From JBLMXQ01 sp050257855 (GTDB taxonomy: Bacteria > Acidobacteriota > Vicinamibacteria > Vicinamibacterales > CAVVIG01), in NCBI GenBank assembly GCA_050257855.1, contig JBLMXQ010000072.1:1-64000 (forward strand): a stretch of 64,000 bases of DNA, written 5' to 3'. The position numbers and the translations under genes are program-made. The notes below the pieces were generated by a model. It saw only the letters and a program-made list of their open reading frames with translations, was not told the DNA's origin and made no database searches. Below are positions 15,469 through 24,116 of this stretch, one piece after another (the first letter of the stretch is position 1; every line of letters starts with the position of its first letter).

Positions 15469-18400
15469 CTACTGGCGCGCGGACGGGACGCGCTTCTGGT
15501 ACGGCGGACGGGCCGGCGGCGGCGGCAGCTTCGCGATCGCCTTCACCGCCTCCTGAATCGCCCGCTCGAGCTGAGGGTCCGCGCCTTTCGCGAGCGCCGT
15601 AGGATCGTCCTCGACGACGATGTCCGGGTCGACGCCGTGGCCTTCGGCGAACCACTGGCCCTTCGGATCGAACATCCGGAACGTCGGGACCGTCACGGCG
15701 CCGCCATCCACGAGCGCGGGCGCGCCGCTGATGCCAATCAGTCCGCCCCACGTCCGCGTCCCGATCAGCGGGCCGAGGCCGGCCTCGCGGAAGTAGAACG
15801 GGAACGCGTCGCCGCCGGAGCCGCTCCAGCCGTTGATCAGCATCACCTCGGGGCCGCGGTGCGCCACGGGCGGCCACTGCTGGCTCGGCGCGTCGCGCAC
15901 GGCCCAGTACGACAGCACGGGGCGATTCAGCAGCTCGATGAATCGGTCCGGAATCTGCCCCCCGCTGTTCCATCGCTCGTCGATGATCAGGCCCGGCTTC
16001 GTCCACTGCGCCATGAACTGCCGCATCAGTTCGTTCTGCGCCTCGACGCCGGTGCTCTCCACGTAGATGTAGCCGACCTTGCCGCCGGTCTCCTCGTCGA
16101 CGAGCCGGCGCCGCGCTTCGATCCACTCGCGGAACCGCAGCGGCGTCTCGTCGTCCAGGCAGTGAACGACGACCTCGCGCGCGCCGGTCATCGTCGGCTG
16201 CGCGTTCACCGTCAGGACGGCCGTCTTGTTTCCGAGATTCTGAAAGCTCTCCCATGGATCGGCTTTCGGATCCAGAGGCACGCCGTTGACCGCGAGGACG
16301 TAGTCGCCGGCCTTCACGTTCACACCCGGCTCGTCGAGCGGCGACTGCACGGCGCTGTCCCATGGCCCGCCGTGGACGATGCGCTTGATCCGGTAGGCGC
16401 CATTCGCGAGCTCCCAGTCGACGCCGAGCATGCCGACCGAGCGCTCGAGCCCCTTCTCCATGTCGCCGCCGCCGTGGTACGTGTGCGAGGAGCTCAGCTC
16501 GCCCAGGAACTCGCCGATGACCCAGTCGACGTCCCAGCGCGTGACCGACTGGTCGATCAGCTTCATGTACCGATCGCGCAGGCCCGCCCAGTCGACGCCG
16601 TGCATGTTCGGGTCGTAGAAGAAGTCGCGCTCGAAGCGATAAGTGTCCATGAAGATCTGCCGCCACTCGGCGCGCGGATCGACGGGCACCTCGATATCCG
16701 CCAGGTCGAGCGGCTTCTCGAACTTCTGCTTCTCCTTGACGTCGACGAGCGCGTACTTGTCCTTGCTGCGCACGAGCATCTTCTTGCCGTCGAACGTCAC
16801 CTCGAAGGAGTCGGCATCCTCGAGGACCGTCTTCTCCTCCCGCTCTTCGAGATCGAAATAGACGATCGGGCTCTTCTCGTCGTGCGTGCCGGCGCGGGGC
16901 GTGCGGCGGTAGAGCAGCTTGCCCTTCACCGCCTGCAGGTCGGCGTAGTTGCCCGACTTGGGCGGCAGCACGACCGCGCGCGCCTCGAAGCCGTCGAGAT
17001 CGATGTTGACCGGCGCCGGCGCCGGCGGACGGGTGCTCGCCGCGGTCGATTCGGGCTTCTTTTCCTCCGGCTTCGGGCTCTCGGCCTCGGGCCCGGCCTT
17101 CTCGATGTCGTTGCGGGTCGCGAGCGGCGACGCCACGTCGGCCCGCAGCGGCACGGCGACGAGACGCGTCGGGTTGGCGTAGGTCCACGTGTTGTCGAAG
17201 CTGCCGTAAACGGGATCGAACGCGCGGTCCGAGGCGTAGAAGAGGTACTTGCCCTCGGGGTCGAACACCGGCTGCTGGTCGTTGAGGTACCCGCTCGTCA
17301 CCTGCTGCAGCTTCGCGGTGCTCGTGTCGTACAGGTAGATCGCGCTGTTCAGGGTGGCGCCCGTCGGGTGCGCGTACGCGATCCAGCGCGAATCGGGCGA
17401 CCACTGGAACTTGAACGCTTCGAGCGCAGGGTGCGCCAGCCAGGTCGGGCACTGATCGACATCGACGACACGGTTCGTGGCGGTGTCGTACACGCGGATC
17501 CGCATCGCCTGATCGACGAACGCCAGCTTCCTGCTGTCGGGAGACCACTGCGGAGCGTACCGGAATCCCGGCCCGAGCGACGTCACGGCACGTTCGGCGC
17601 CCGTGCCGTCCGCGGCCCGCAGCGTGAGCTGATACTCGCCGCCCTTGTCGCTCCAGTACGCGATCGTCCTGCCGTCGGGCGACCAGCGCGGATACCTGTC
17701 GGCGACGCCGGAGCTGCGCGTGAGGTCGAGGACGGCGCCGTGCTCGGCCGGCACGGTCACGATGTCGCCCCGCGCCTCGAAGGCGACCCGCTTGCCGGTC
17801 GGCGACACCGACGCGAAGGAGGCGAGCTTGTCGGCCTTCTCGATCCGCGGCCGCAGCGTCAGCTCGTCGGTGACGACCTTCACGGGGACCTCGGTCATCT
17901 TCTCGGACGCGAGATCCAGCAGGTAGAGCTTGCCGCCGGCCTGGAAGACGATGGCATCGGGGCCGATGGACGGAAACGTGATGTCGAAGTCGGTGAAGTG
18001 CGTGACCTGACGGACCTGGCCCGAGGCGACGTCCTCCGCCCAGATGTTGTTGCGCTCGGCGGGACCGCGATCCGAGAGGAAATAGATCGTGTTGCCGTGC
18101 CACATCGGCTGCGCGTCGTTGGCCGGATTGTTCGTGATGTTCCGCGACGCCATCGTCGTCAGGTCGAACAGCCAGAGGTCGGGCGCCCAGCCGCCCCGAT
18201 ACCGCTTCCAGTTCCGGAAGTCCTGCGTCATCGGCATGTACACGAGCTGTTTGCCGTCGGGGGAGAAATCGCCGAACTCGGCGTAGGGAAGCGGCAGCTT
18301 CTCCGGCAGGCCGCCCGCGACGCTGACCAGATAGAACTGGTTGAAGCGCTGGCGGCCGCTCTCGCGGCTCGACGCGAACAGGATGCGCTTGCCGTCGGGA

Positions 18401-18744
18401 TGCCAGCCGACGACGCGATCGACCATGGGGTGGTGGGTGAGGCGGACCGGCTCGCCGCCGGAGACCGGCACGACGTAGACGTCGGTGTTGCCGTCGTAGT
18501 CGGCGCTGTAGGCGATCTTCGTGCCGTCGGGCGAGAAGCGCGGGAACGACTCCTCGCCGGGCGGCGAGCTGAGGCGGGTGGCCGTACCGCCCGTTTTGGG
18601 GACGAGCCAGATGTCCCCGGCGTAGACGAAGGCGATCCGGTCGGCGGAAACCGCCGGATACCGCAGCATCCTCGCGTCGATTTGTGCGGACGCAGCCGTC
18701 GCAGAACAGAGCATGACCAGAGCCGCAAGCGCCGAGCGCAGCAT
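15469..18744 (-). CDS. tricorn-type S41 protease, exported
   Basis: A 1091-aa protein matching the domain order of tricorn proteases. Signal peptide MLRSALAALVMLCSATAASA; an N-terminal six/seven-bladed PD40 propeller region (SPDGTKIAYSADYDGN, HPDGKRILFASSR and others, to about 560); a Pro/Glu-rich linker; the C1 helical domain; a PDZ domain (about 760-850, KAGDYVLAVNGVPLD); and an S41 catalytic domain with NGWSGSGGDAF, the nucleophilic Ser being at about residue 975. Such enzymes degrade peptides; in Gram-negative bacteria they are periplasmic. Start ATG 18744 is set by GGGGAGG 6-12 nt upstream; an in-frame upstream start at 18807 would mask the signal peptide. A TACAAT box lies about 30 nt before the start. 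Confidence 0.93.
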   Translation of the reverse strand: MLRSALAALVMLCSATAASAQIDARMLRYPAVSADRIAFVYAGDIWLVPKTGGTATRLSSPPGEESFPRFSPDGTKIAYSADYDGNTDVYVVPVSGGEPVRLTHHPMVDRVVGWHPDGKRILFASSRESGRQRFNQFYLVSVAGGLPEKLPLPYAEFGDFSPDGKQLVYMPMTQDFRNWKRYRGGWAPDLWLFDLTTMASRNITNNPANDAQPMWHGNTIYFLSDRGPAERNNIWAEDVASGQVRQVTHFTDFDITFPSIGPDAIVFQAGGKLYLLDLASEKMTEVPVKVVTDELTLRPRIEKADKLASFASVSPTGKRVAFEARGDIVTVPAEHGAVLDLTRSSGVADRYPRWSPDGRTIAYWSDKGGEYQLTLRAADGTGAERAVTSLGPGFRYAPQWSPDSRKLAFVDQAMRIRVYDTATNRVVDVDQCPTWLAHPALEAFKFQWSPDSRWIAYAHPTGATLNSAIYLYDTSTAKLQQVTSGYLNDQQPVFDPEGKYLFYASDRAFDPVYGSFDNTWTYANPTRLVAVPLRADVASPLATRNDIEKAGPEAESPKPEEKKPESTAASTRPPAPAPVNIDLDGFEARAVVLPPKSGNYADLQAVKGKLLYRRTPRAGTHDEKSPIVYFDLEEREEKTVLEDADSFEVTFDGKKMLVRSKDKYALVDVKEKQKFEKPLDLADIEVPVDPRAEWRQIFMDTYRFERDFFYDPNMHGVDWAGLRDRYMKLIDQSVTRWDVDWVIGEFLGELSSSHTYHGGGDMEKGLERSVGMLGVDWELANGAYRIKRIVHGGPWDSAVQSPLDEPGVNVKAGDYVLAVNGVPLDPKADPWESFQNLGNKTAVLTVNAQPTMTGAREVVVHCLDDETPLRFREWIEARRRLVDEETGGKVGYIYVESTGVEAQNELMRQFMAQWTKPGLIIDERWNSGGQIPDRFIELLNRPVLSYWAVRDAPSQQWPPVAHRGPEVMLINGWSGSGGDAFPFYFREAGLGPLIGTRTWGGLIGISGAPALVDGGAVTVPTFRMFDPKGQWFAEGHGVDPDIVVEDDPTALAKGADPQLERAIQEAVKAIAKLPPPPARPPYQKRVPSARQ

Positions 18745-18810
18745 TTGAGTCCTCCCCTGACAGGTATCAGACGGATTGTAGCGGACGCGGTTCGCGCGAC
18801 TCGCCATGCC

Positions 18811-19494
18811 TCACCGTTCCAGCGTGACGACCGGCTCCGGCCTGCCGTTCCAGGTGAAGCGGTAGGTCTTCGTCCGCCGCACGTTGCCGACCAGTGCCGG
18901 CCTGAAGCAGGCGAGGCACGTGCCGGCCGCGCGGCGCACGCTCGGGTAGACCACGCCGAGCGCCCCGGCCTCGAGCAGCCGCTCGGCGAGCGCCTGCGAC
19001 GCGACGTAGCTGTCGGGGTCGAGGCACGCGCGAAACCCGCGGGCGCGGCGCAGGTCGTGAAGGCTTGCGCTGAAATCGGCGAGGTAGTCGTCGTAGGTGA
19101 CGGTGTCCTCGAAGCGGCCGATCTCGGCGAGCTCGACCGACTTGTGGAATCCGACCTCGGCCTGGGCGGTCGCGAGCTCGAAGGCCGCGTACCAGGCGCC
19201 GCGGCCGGGACCGGAGAACCGGGCGCCGAGCGGATTGGGGTGGCAGAACGCGGCGTTGACGGCGGTCGCGTGCGGCACACCCGCCACGAGGTCCTCGGGG
19301 CCGATGTCCGGCAGGGGCCGGAGCGCGGCGAGCGCGCGGTCGTTCGTCGCCATGTCAAGCTCGAAGATCGCCTGCAGATGCGCGTCATCGTCGGCGATGG
19401 CGGTGAGCACGCTGTCGCCGTGCGGCGCGTGGCGCGACGGGACGAGGCGGTGCGTGTCGGATTGCCGGACCAGCGTGACCGGCGGGAGCGCCAT
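18811..19494 (-). CDS. RES-domain toxin of a RES/Xre toxin-antitoxin system
   Basis: A 227-aa RES-family protein. Characterised RES toxins degrade or phosphorolyse NAD+. The ART-like active-site residues are visible: Arg92 in GARFSGPGRGAWY, Tyr102 in the same block, Glu113 in AQAEVGF and Ser189 in VVYPSVR, followed by the family's C-terminal GTCLACFRPA strand. Start is ATG 19494; its A is also the last base of the antitoxin stop codon (TGATG), giving translational coupling and the usual antitoxin-first order. Longer upstream frames merely read through the antitoxin gene. The toxin is complete, with no frameshift. Confidence 0.9.
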   Translation of the reverse strand: MALPPVTLVRQSDTHRLVPSRHAPHGDSVLTAIADDDAHLQAIFELDMATNDRALAALRPLPDIGPEDLVAGVPHATAVNAAFCHPNPLGARFSGPGRGAWYAAFELATAQAEVGFHKSVELAEIGRFEDTVTYDDYLADFSASLHDLRRARGFRACLDPDSYVASQALAERLLEAGALGVVYPSVRRAAGTCLACFRPALVGNVRRTKTYRFTWNGRPEPVVTLER

Positions 19495-19928
19495 CAGCCG
19501 GCGCGGCGCGCGTCGAGCAGGCGCCGGACCGTCTGCATCGCCGGCAGGCCGCCGCGGATCATGTAGGTCAGCGGGGTCCGGCCGGCGAAGATCGGGTTGC
19601 TGTTGGGCAGCTGCACCCACCCGTCGGCGAGGCGCCGGGCATGGAGGATCCGGAGCGCCTTGAAGATCCCGATCAGATAGGAGATACGCGTCAGCCGGTC
19701 CGCATCGAGCCGGCGGTCGGGCTTCCGCTTCATCTCGTAGAACGGCCCGTTGCTGACGCCGCCGAGCAGGGCGCGGGCGTCCTCGTCGCGCAGCTTCCAG
19801 CGCGCCGCGATGTTGAAGAACGCCTTGAGCGCGGGTGCGGACAGGCGCTCGCGCGCGGCGCGGTCGCCGAAATCCGGCGGCGCGTCGGCGCCGTAGCGGG
19901 TGGCAGGGTAGCGCAGGGCCTGGGGCAC
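19494..19928 (-). CDS. Xre/ParS-family antitoxin (DUF2384) of the RES/Xre system
   Basis: A 144-aa antitoxin. The N-terminal half (about residues 28-90) is the Xre-like helical DNA-binding domain (LSAPALKAFFNIAARWKL; LTRISYLIGIFKAL). The C-terminal part is the toxin-binding domain with its signature NSNPIFAGRTPLTYM and a final VRRLLDARRAG helix that occupies the RES active site in known complexes. Start is GTG 19928 with an AGGAG ribosome-binding site 4-8 nt upstream. That site lies in one arm of a perfect palindrome, so the dimer could repress both transcription and translation. It overlaps the toxin gene by one base. Confidence 0.9.
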   Translation of the reverse strand: MPQALRYPATRYGADAPPDFGDRAARERLSAPALKAFFNIAARWKLRDEDARALLGGVSNGPFYEMKRKPDRRLDADRLTRISYLIGIFKALRILHARRLADGWVQLPNSNPIFAGRTPLTYMIRGGLPAMQTVRRLLDARRAG

Positions 19929-19932
19929 GAGG

Positions 19933-19948
19933 ACTCCTGATCAGGAGT
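19933..19948. promoter_or_regulatory. perfect 16-bp palindrome ACTCCTGATCAGGAGT, likely antitoxin operator
   Basis: The sequence is exactly self-complementary and sits 5 bp upstream of the antitoxin GTG. The minus-strand arm supplies the AGGAG ribosome-binding site. TA antitoxins of the Xre type bind palindromes in their own promoter, so this is the expected autoregulatory operator. Overlap with the ribosome-binding site is unusual. Confidence 0.7.
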
Positions 19949-20025
19949 ATATTGCCTCCGGCAACCGGCGGTCAAACCTGCCTCCGGCCCGGCGCGCGAG
20001 GCCGCGGCGGGCTGCCCGGGGAAGC

Positions 20026-20220
20026 TCAGCGAGCCTCCCGGAACCCCGCCTTTCTCAGGATCGTCATCATCGGGCACCAGCCGGTGAATCCCGACTGAAA
20101 CAGGTTCAGGCCGACGAACACGGTGAACCAGTAGAAGTACGGGTGCACGTACATCCCCAGGAGCACGCTTGCCGTCACGAACAGTCCCGCAATCAACCGA
20201 AGCATCGACTCAACGGACAT
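20026..20220 (-). CDS. DUF2892 (YgaP-like inner-membrane) protein
   Basis: A 64-aa protein with two hydrophobic segments: LRLIAGLFVTASVLLGMYV and YFYWFTVFVGLNLFQSGFTG, then WCPMMTILRKAGF. This pattern, including the CPM motif after the second helix, is typical of DUF2892, the membrane part of YgaP-type rhodanese proteins. Its ATG follows the universal stress protein stop by one base, so it is the last gene of the pump operon starting at TolC. The Cys in CPM could bind a metal or sulfur species; that is inference. Confidence 0.85.
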   Translation of the reverse strand: MSVESMLRLIAGLFVTASVLLGMYVHPYFYWFTVFVGLNLFQSGFTGWCPMMTILRKAGFREAR

Positions 20221-20221
20221 C

Positions 20222-20980
20222 TCAGTCTCTCCCAGAACCCTGTGAACCCCGTGAACCCCGTGAACCTCTGGATTCAGGAACGAAGAGCGTCGGCACCGTC
20301 GCGAAGCGGATGAGCGGCTCGCCGATGTTCGACAGCCAGACCGGGTCGTGCGGCTGCGGCGTCGCGGCCGCCAGCATCGTGGCGTTCGTCCGCTTGATCG
20401 CGGCGTCGATCGGCTCGTGGCGCGCTTCGACCACGGTGCCGCCCATGCAGACCGCCACGGCGGCCGCGTACCGCGCCGTCTCGGCGCCGACGAGCGGCGG
20501 TGACGCGTGCACGAGGACGCGCGAGAACAGCGCGTCCACGGCGTCGGCCGCGCGGACGATCAGGAGCGGCTTGACCGTCTCGCGCAGGACGCGCTCGGCG
20601 ACCGACCCGAGCCACCAGCGCCGCGGTCCGTGGCGTCCGTGCGTGCCCATCACGAGAAGGTCGGCCCAGCTCTCGTGGTGGAGGATCGCCTCGGCCGGCG
20701 TCTGGCTCTCGAGCACGGTCGTGAACGGGTGCGACGTGTGCTGGCGGCCGAACCGGCCGAGGAACTCCTCGGCCTGCGTGCGCATCCGCTGCCGCTGCGC
20801 CGCCATCGCCTGCACCTGCTCGTGCGTGAAGTAGGCCGGCGCGTCGAGCGGCTCGGCGTGGAGCAGCCGCAGCTCCGCGCCGCAGCGCCAGGCGAGCGCG
20901 CCGCCGGCCGCGACCGCGCGGGCCGAAGCCTCCCCGAAGTCGACCGGGACCAGGATGGTCTTAGGAGCTGAAGCGTCCAT
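20222..20980 (-). CDS. universal stress protein (UspA family)
   Basis: A 252-aa cytoplasmic protein. The first half is a complete Usp domain: TILVPVDFGEASARAVAAGG at the N-terminus, ADLLVMGTHGRHGPRRWWLG with the ATP-binding G-x2-G-x9-G-S pattern, then VAERVLRETVKPLLIVR. The second half (from about 155, RVLVHASPP) looks like a degenerate second domain. The C-terminus is a low-complexity Ser-Arg-Gly tail encoded by three 9-bp DNA repeats (20242-20268). The start overlaps the RND pump stop by 20 nt and the downstream DUF2892 gene follows by one base, so it is embedded in an efflux operon. Confidence 0.88.
   Translation of the reverse strand: MDASAPKTILVPVDFGEASARAVAAGGALAWRCGAELRLLHAEPLDAPAYFTHEQVQAMAAQRQRMRTQAEEFLGRFGRQHTSHPFTTVLESQTPAEAILHHESWADLLVMGTHGRHGPRRWWLGSVAERVLRETVKPLLIVRAADAVDALFSRVLVHASPPLVGAETARYAAAVAVCMGGTVVEARHEPIDAAIKRTNATMLAAATPQPHDPVWLSNIGEPLIRFATVPTLFVPESRGSRGSRGSQGSGRD
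20242..20268 (+). repeat. three tandem 9-bp repeats (GTGAACCCC) at the 3' end of the stress-protein gene
   Basis: GTGAACCCC at 20242-20250 and 20251-20259, then GTGAACCTC at 20260-20268. Read on the minus strand it codes for repeated Ser-Arg-Gly in the last residues of the universal stress protein. Because the period is a multiple of three, copy changes would lengthen or shorten the tail without a frameshift. Confidence 0.7.
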
Positions 20981-23900
20981 GGTGTGTCAGGTAGTAAGTG
21001 ACCGGGACCGTCATGCGCGACAGGAGCAGCGACGCCACTTCGCCCGCCATCAGCGAGATCGCGAGCCCCTGGAAGATCGGATCGAACAGGATGACCGCCG
21101 AGCCCACGATCACCGCGGCCGCCGTGAGCGCCATCGGACGGAACCGCACCGCGCCGGCGTCGACCACCGCCTCTTCGAGCGACATGCCGTCCTTGACGCG
21201 CAGTTCGACGAAGTCGACCAGGATGATCGAGTTCCGCACGACGATGCCGGCGCCGGCGATGAAGCCGATCATCGAGGTGGCCGTGAAGAAGGCGCCGGCG
21301 AGCGCGTGGGCCGGCAGGATGCCGACGAGCGAGAACGGAATCGCCAGCATGATGGTCAGCGGCGTCACGAACGACTGGAACCAGCCGACCACCAGGATGT
21401 AGATGAGGACGAGCACGGCGGCGAACGCGATGCCGAGATCGCGGAACACCTCGTAGGTGATGTGCCACTCGCCGTCCCACTTCATCGCGTACTTCGCGCT
21501 GTCGAACGGCTGGTGCGTGTTGTAGATCTCGAACCCGTAGCCTTCCGGCAGCCGGATCTTCTCGAGCGTCCGGTCCATCCGCAGGATCGCGTACACCGGA
21601 CTCTCCACCTGCCCGGCGACGTCGCCCGTGACGTACGTCACCGGCTGGAGGTTCTTGTGATACAGGCTCTGCTCCTCGGGCGACGCGACGGTCCGCGTCA
21701 GCTCGCCGACGGCGACCGGCTGCCGGCCGATCCTGAGCGCCCGCACGGCGTCGAGCGACACGCGGTCCTCGCGCGGGAGCCGCAGAACGATCGGCACGTC
21801 CTCGCGCGCGGCCGCGTCGTGCAGCAGGCCGGCCGAGGCGCCGCCGCCCGCCATCCCCGCCACCGCCGCGACGTCGGCGGCCGACAGGCCGGCCGCGGCC
21901 GCCTTGTCGGGGTCGACTTCCAGCCGCAGCTTCCTGCGCGGCGACTCGACGTACCAGTCGACGTCGACCACGCCCGGCGTGTGCTCGAACGTGTCGCGCA
22001 CGTTCTTCGCCAGCTCGAGGCGCCGCGACGGATCCGGTCCGTACACTTCCGCGACCAGGGTCTGCAGGACAGGCGGTCCCGGCGGGACTTCCACCACCTG
22101 GATCCGCGCGCCCAGCGACGACGCCACCGGGTCGAGCGCGGCGCGCAGACGCTTCGCGATCGTGTGGCTCTGTTCCCACCGGTCTTCCTTCGGCACCAGC
22201 ACGAGCTGCAGATCCGCCAGGTTCGCCTCGCGCCGCAGGAAGTAGTGCCGTACGAGGCCGTTGAACGTGTACGGCGACGAGGTCCCTGCGTAGCTCTGCG
22301 CGGTGACGACCGCGTGATCCTTCAGCGCCGCGTCGGCCAGGATCGACGCCGCGCGCGCCGTCGTCTCGAGCGGCGTGTCCTCGGGCATGTGGATGACGAC
22401 CTGCAGCTCGCTCTTGTTGTCGAACGGCAGCATCTTCACCGTCACGAGGCCGAGCGGGACCAGCGCCACCGCGGCCACGAGCAGGAGCGCCACGCCGGCC
22501 AGGAACGCGGTGCGCGTGGCCGGCCGCGTGATGAGCGGCGCCATGACGCGCCGGTAGAGCGCGGTCAGCCGGTCCTCGGACGCATCCACGTGGCCGGCCG
22601 TCCGCTTCAACAGGCGCACCGCCGCCCACGGCGTCACGATGAACGCGACGACGAGCGAGAAGAGCATCGCCGCAGACGCGCCGACCGGAATCGGCCGCAT
22701 GTACGGGCCCATCAACCCGCCGACGAACGCCATCGGCAGGATCGCGGCGACCACCGTCAGGGTCGCCAGAATCGTCGGATTGCCGACCTCGTCCACCGCC
22801 CGCACGGCGACCGCCTCGAGCTGATTCGGGTCGTGCGCCATCCGCGCGTGCCGCACGATGTTCTCCACGACGACAATCGCGTCGTCCACCAGGATGCCGA
22901 TCGAGAAGATCAGCGCGAACAGCGTGATGCGGTTGAGCGTGTAGCCGTACAGGTAGAAGACGAACAGCGTCAGCGCCAGCGTGACCGGGATCGCGGTGAG
23001 GACGACCAGCGACTCCCGGCGGCCGAGCGCGAGCCAGATGAGGATCGACACCGAGATGACCGCGAGCAGCATGTGCCAGAGCAGCTCGTTCGATTTCTGC
23101 TCGGCGGTCTCGCCGTAGTTGCGCGTCGTCGTGACGTGCAGGTCCTTCGGGAGCAGGTACCCGCGCACCGTCGCGAGCTTCTCGTCGACCCGCCGCGTCA
23201 GCTCGATGGCGTTCGTGCCCTTCCGCTTCGCGATCGACAGCGTGACGGCCGGCAGCGCCTCGCCCTCCCGCGGGTGATACATCACGTAGCTGTCCGGCTC
23301 GCCGCCGCCATCCGTGATCGTCGCGACGTCGGACAGACGGACCGGCGCGCCGGCCGCGGCGCCCACGACGACGTCGCCGAGCGCGGCGGCCGAGGCCGGC
23401 CAGGCGCCCGCTTCCAGCCGGCTCGACCGCCCGGCCGTGACGATGTCGCCGGCGGGAGCCAGGGCGTTTGCGCGCGCGAGCGCCTGCCGCACGACCAGCG
23501 GATCGAGTCCGCGAGCCTCGAGCGCCGGCGGATCGAGCTCCACCGAAATCTGCCGGGCGCGCCCGCCGATCACGGTGACCTGCGAGATGTCGGGGATTTC
23601 CTTCAGCGTCTCCTGGAGCTGCGCGCCGAACTGCCGGAGGCGCACGTCGTCGTAGCCGCGTCCCCAGAGCGTGAGCGCCATGACCGGCACGTCGTCGATC
23701 GAGCGCGCCTGGACCATCGGGCGCGACGCCCCCGGCGGGAGCTCGGTGGAGACGCCGGCCAGCTTCTGGTTGAGCCGGACCAGCGCGCGCTCCTCGTCCT
23801 GGCCCACGAGGAAGCGCACGATGATCATCGAGCGCCCCGCGCTGGAGGTGGAGTAGAGGTACTCGACGCCCGGGACCTCCCACAGGAGCTGCTCCAGCGG

Positions 23901-24116
23901 GCGGGTCACGCGCTGCTCGACCTCGGCGGGCGACGCGCCGGGCATCTCCACGAACACGTCCACCATCGGCACGACGATCTGCGGCTCCTCTTCGCGCGGC
24001 AGCGCGATGACCGCATACACGCCCAGCAGGAGCGACGCGACGATGAACAGCGGCGTCAGCTTGGAATGAATGAAGGCGCCGGCCAGCCGGCCGGCCACGC
24101 CGGTCGTGCGCGTCAT
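20961..24116 (-). CDS. RND-family efflux permease (AcrB/CusA superfamily), pump 1
   Basis: A 1051-aa inner-membrane proton-driven transporter of normal length. It begins with FIHSKLTPLFIVASLLLGVY (TM1), then the PREEEPQIVVPMVDV strand and the MPGASPAEVEQRVTRPLEQ porter motif. TM4 carries the proton-relay pair in ILVDDAIVVVENIVRH (near residue 410). The second repeat ends with the usual TM8-12 block. Substrate cannot be read from sequence; DD in TM4 suits organic-compound pumps, but this subgroup is divergent. Start ATG 24116 overlaps the adaptor stop (ATGA). It is the third gene of the tolC-adaptor-pump run; a stress-protein gene overlaps its 3' end. Confidence 0.93.
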   Translation of the reverse strand: MTRTTGVAGRLAGAFIHSKLTPLFIVASLLLGVYAVIALPREEEPQIVVPMVDVFVEMPGASPAEVEQRVTRPLEQLLWEVPGVEYLYSTSSAGRSMIIVRFLVGQDEERALVRLNQKLAGVSTELPPGASRPMVQARSIDDVPVMALTLWGRGYDDVRLRQFGAQLQETLKEIPDISQVTVIGGRARQISVELDPPALEARGLDPLVVRQALARANALAPAGDIVTAGRSSRLEAGAWPASAAALGDVVVGAAAGAPVRLSDVATITDGGGEPDSYVMYHPREGEALPAVTLSIAKRKGTNAIELTRRVDEKLATVRGYLLPKDLHVTTTRNYGETAEQKSNELLWHMLLAVISVSILIWLALGRRESLVVLTAIPVTLALTLFVFYLYGYTLNRITLFALIFSIGILVDDAIVVVENIVRHARMAHDPNQLEAVAVRAVDEVGNPTILATLTVVAAILPMAFVGGLMGPYMRPIPVGASAAMLFSLVVAFIVTPWAAVRLLKRTAGHVDASEDRLTALYRRVMAPLITRPATRTAFLAGVALLLVAAVALVPLGLVTVKMLPFDNKSELQVVIHMPEDTPLETTARAASILADAALKDHAVVTAQSYAGTSSPYTFNGLVRHYFLRREANLADLQLVLVPKEDRWEQSHTIAKRLRAALDPVASSLGARIQVVEVPPGPPVLQTLVAEVYGPDPSRRLELAKNVRDTFEHTPGVVDVDWYVESPRRKLRLEVDPDKAAAAGLSAADVAAVAGMAGGGASAGLLHDAAAREDVPIVLRLPREDRVSLDAVRALRIGRQPVAVGELTRTVASPEEQSLYHKNLQPVTYVTGDVAGQVESPVYAILRMDRTLEKIRLPEGYGFEIYNTHQPFDSAKYAMKWDGEWHITYEVFRDLGIAFAAVLVLIYILVVGWFQSFVTPLTIMLAIPFSLVGILPAHALAGAFFTATSMIGFIAGAGIVVRNSIILVDFVELRVKDGMSLEEAVVDAGAVRFRPMALTAAAVIVGSAVILFDPIFQGLAISLMAGEVASLLLSRMTVPVTYYLTHHGRFSS

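Noticed and set aside
15637..19566. 1309-codon plus-strand open frame
   Set aside because: Shadow of the tricorn-like protease and RES genes; no motifs, and composition is that of reverse-strand GC-rich codons.
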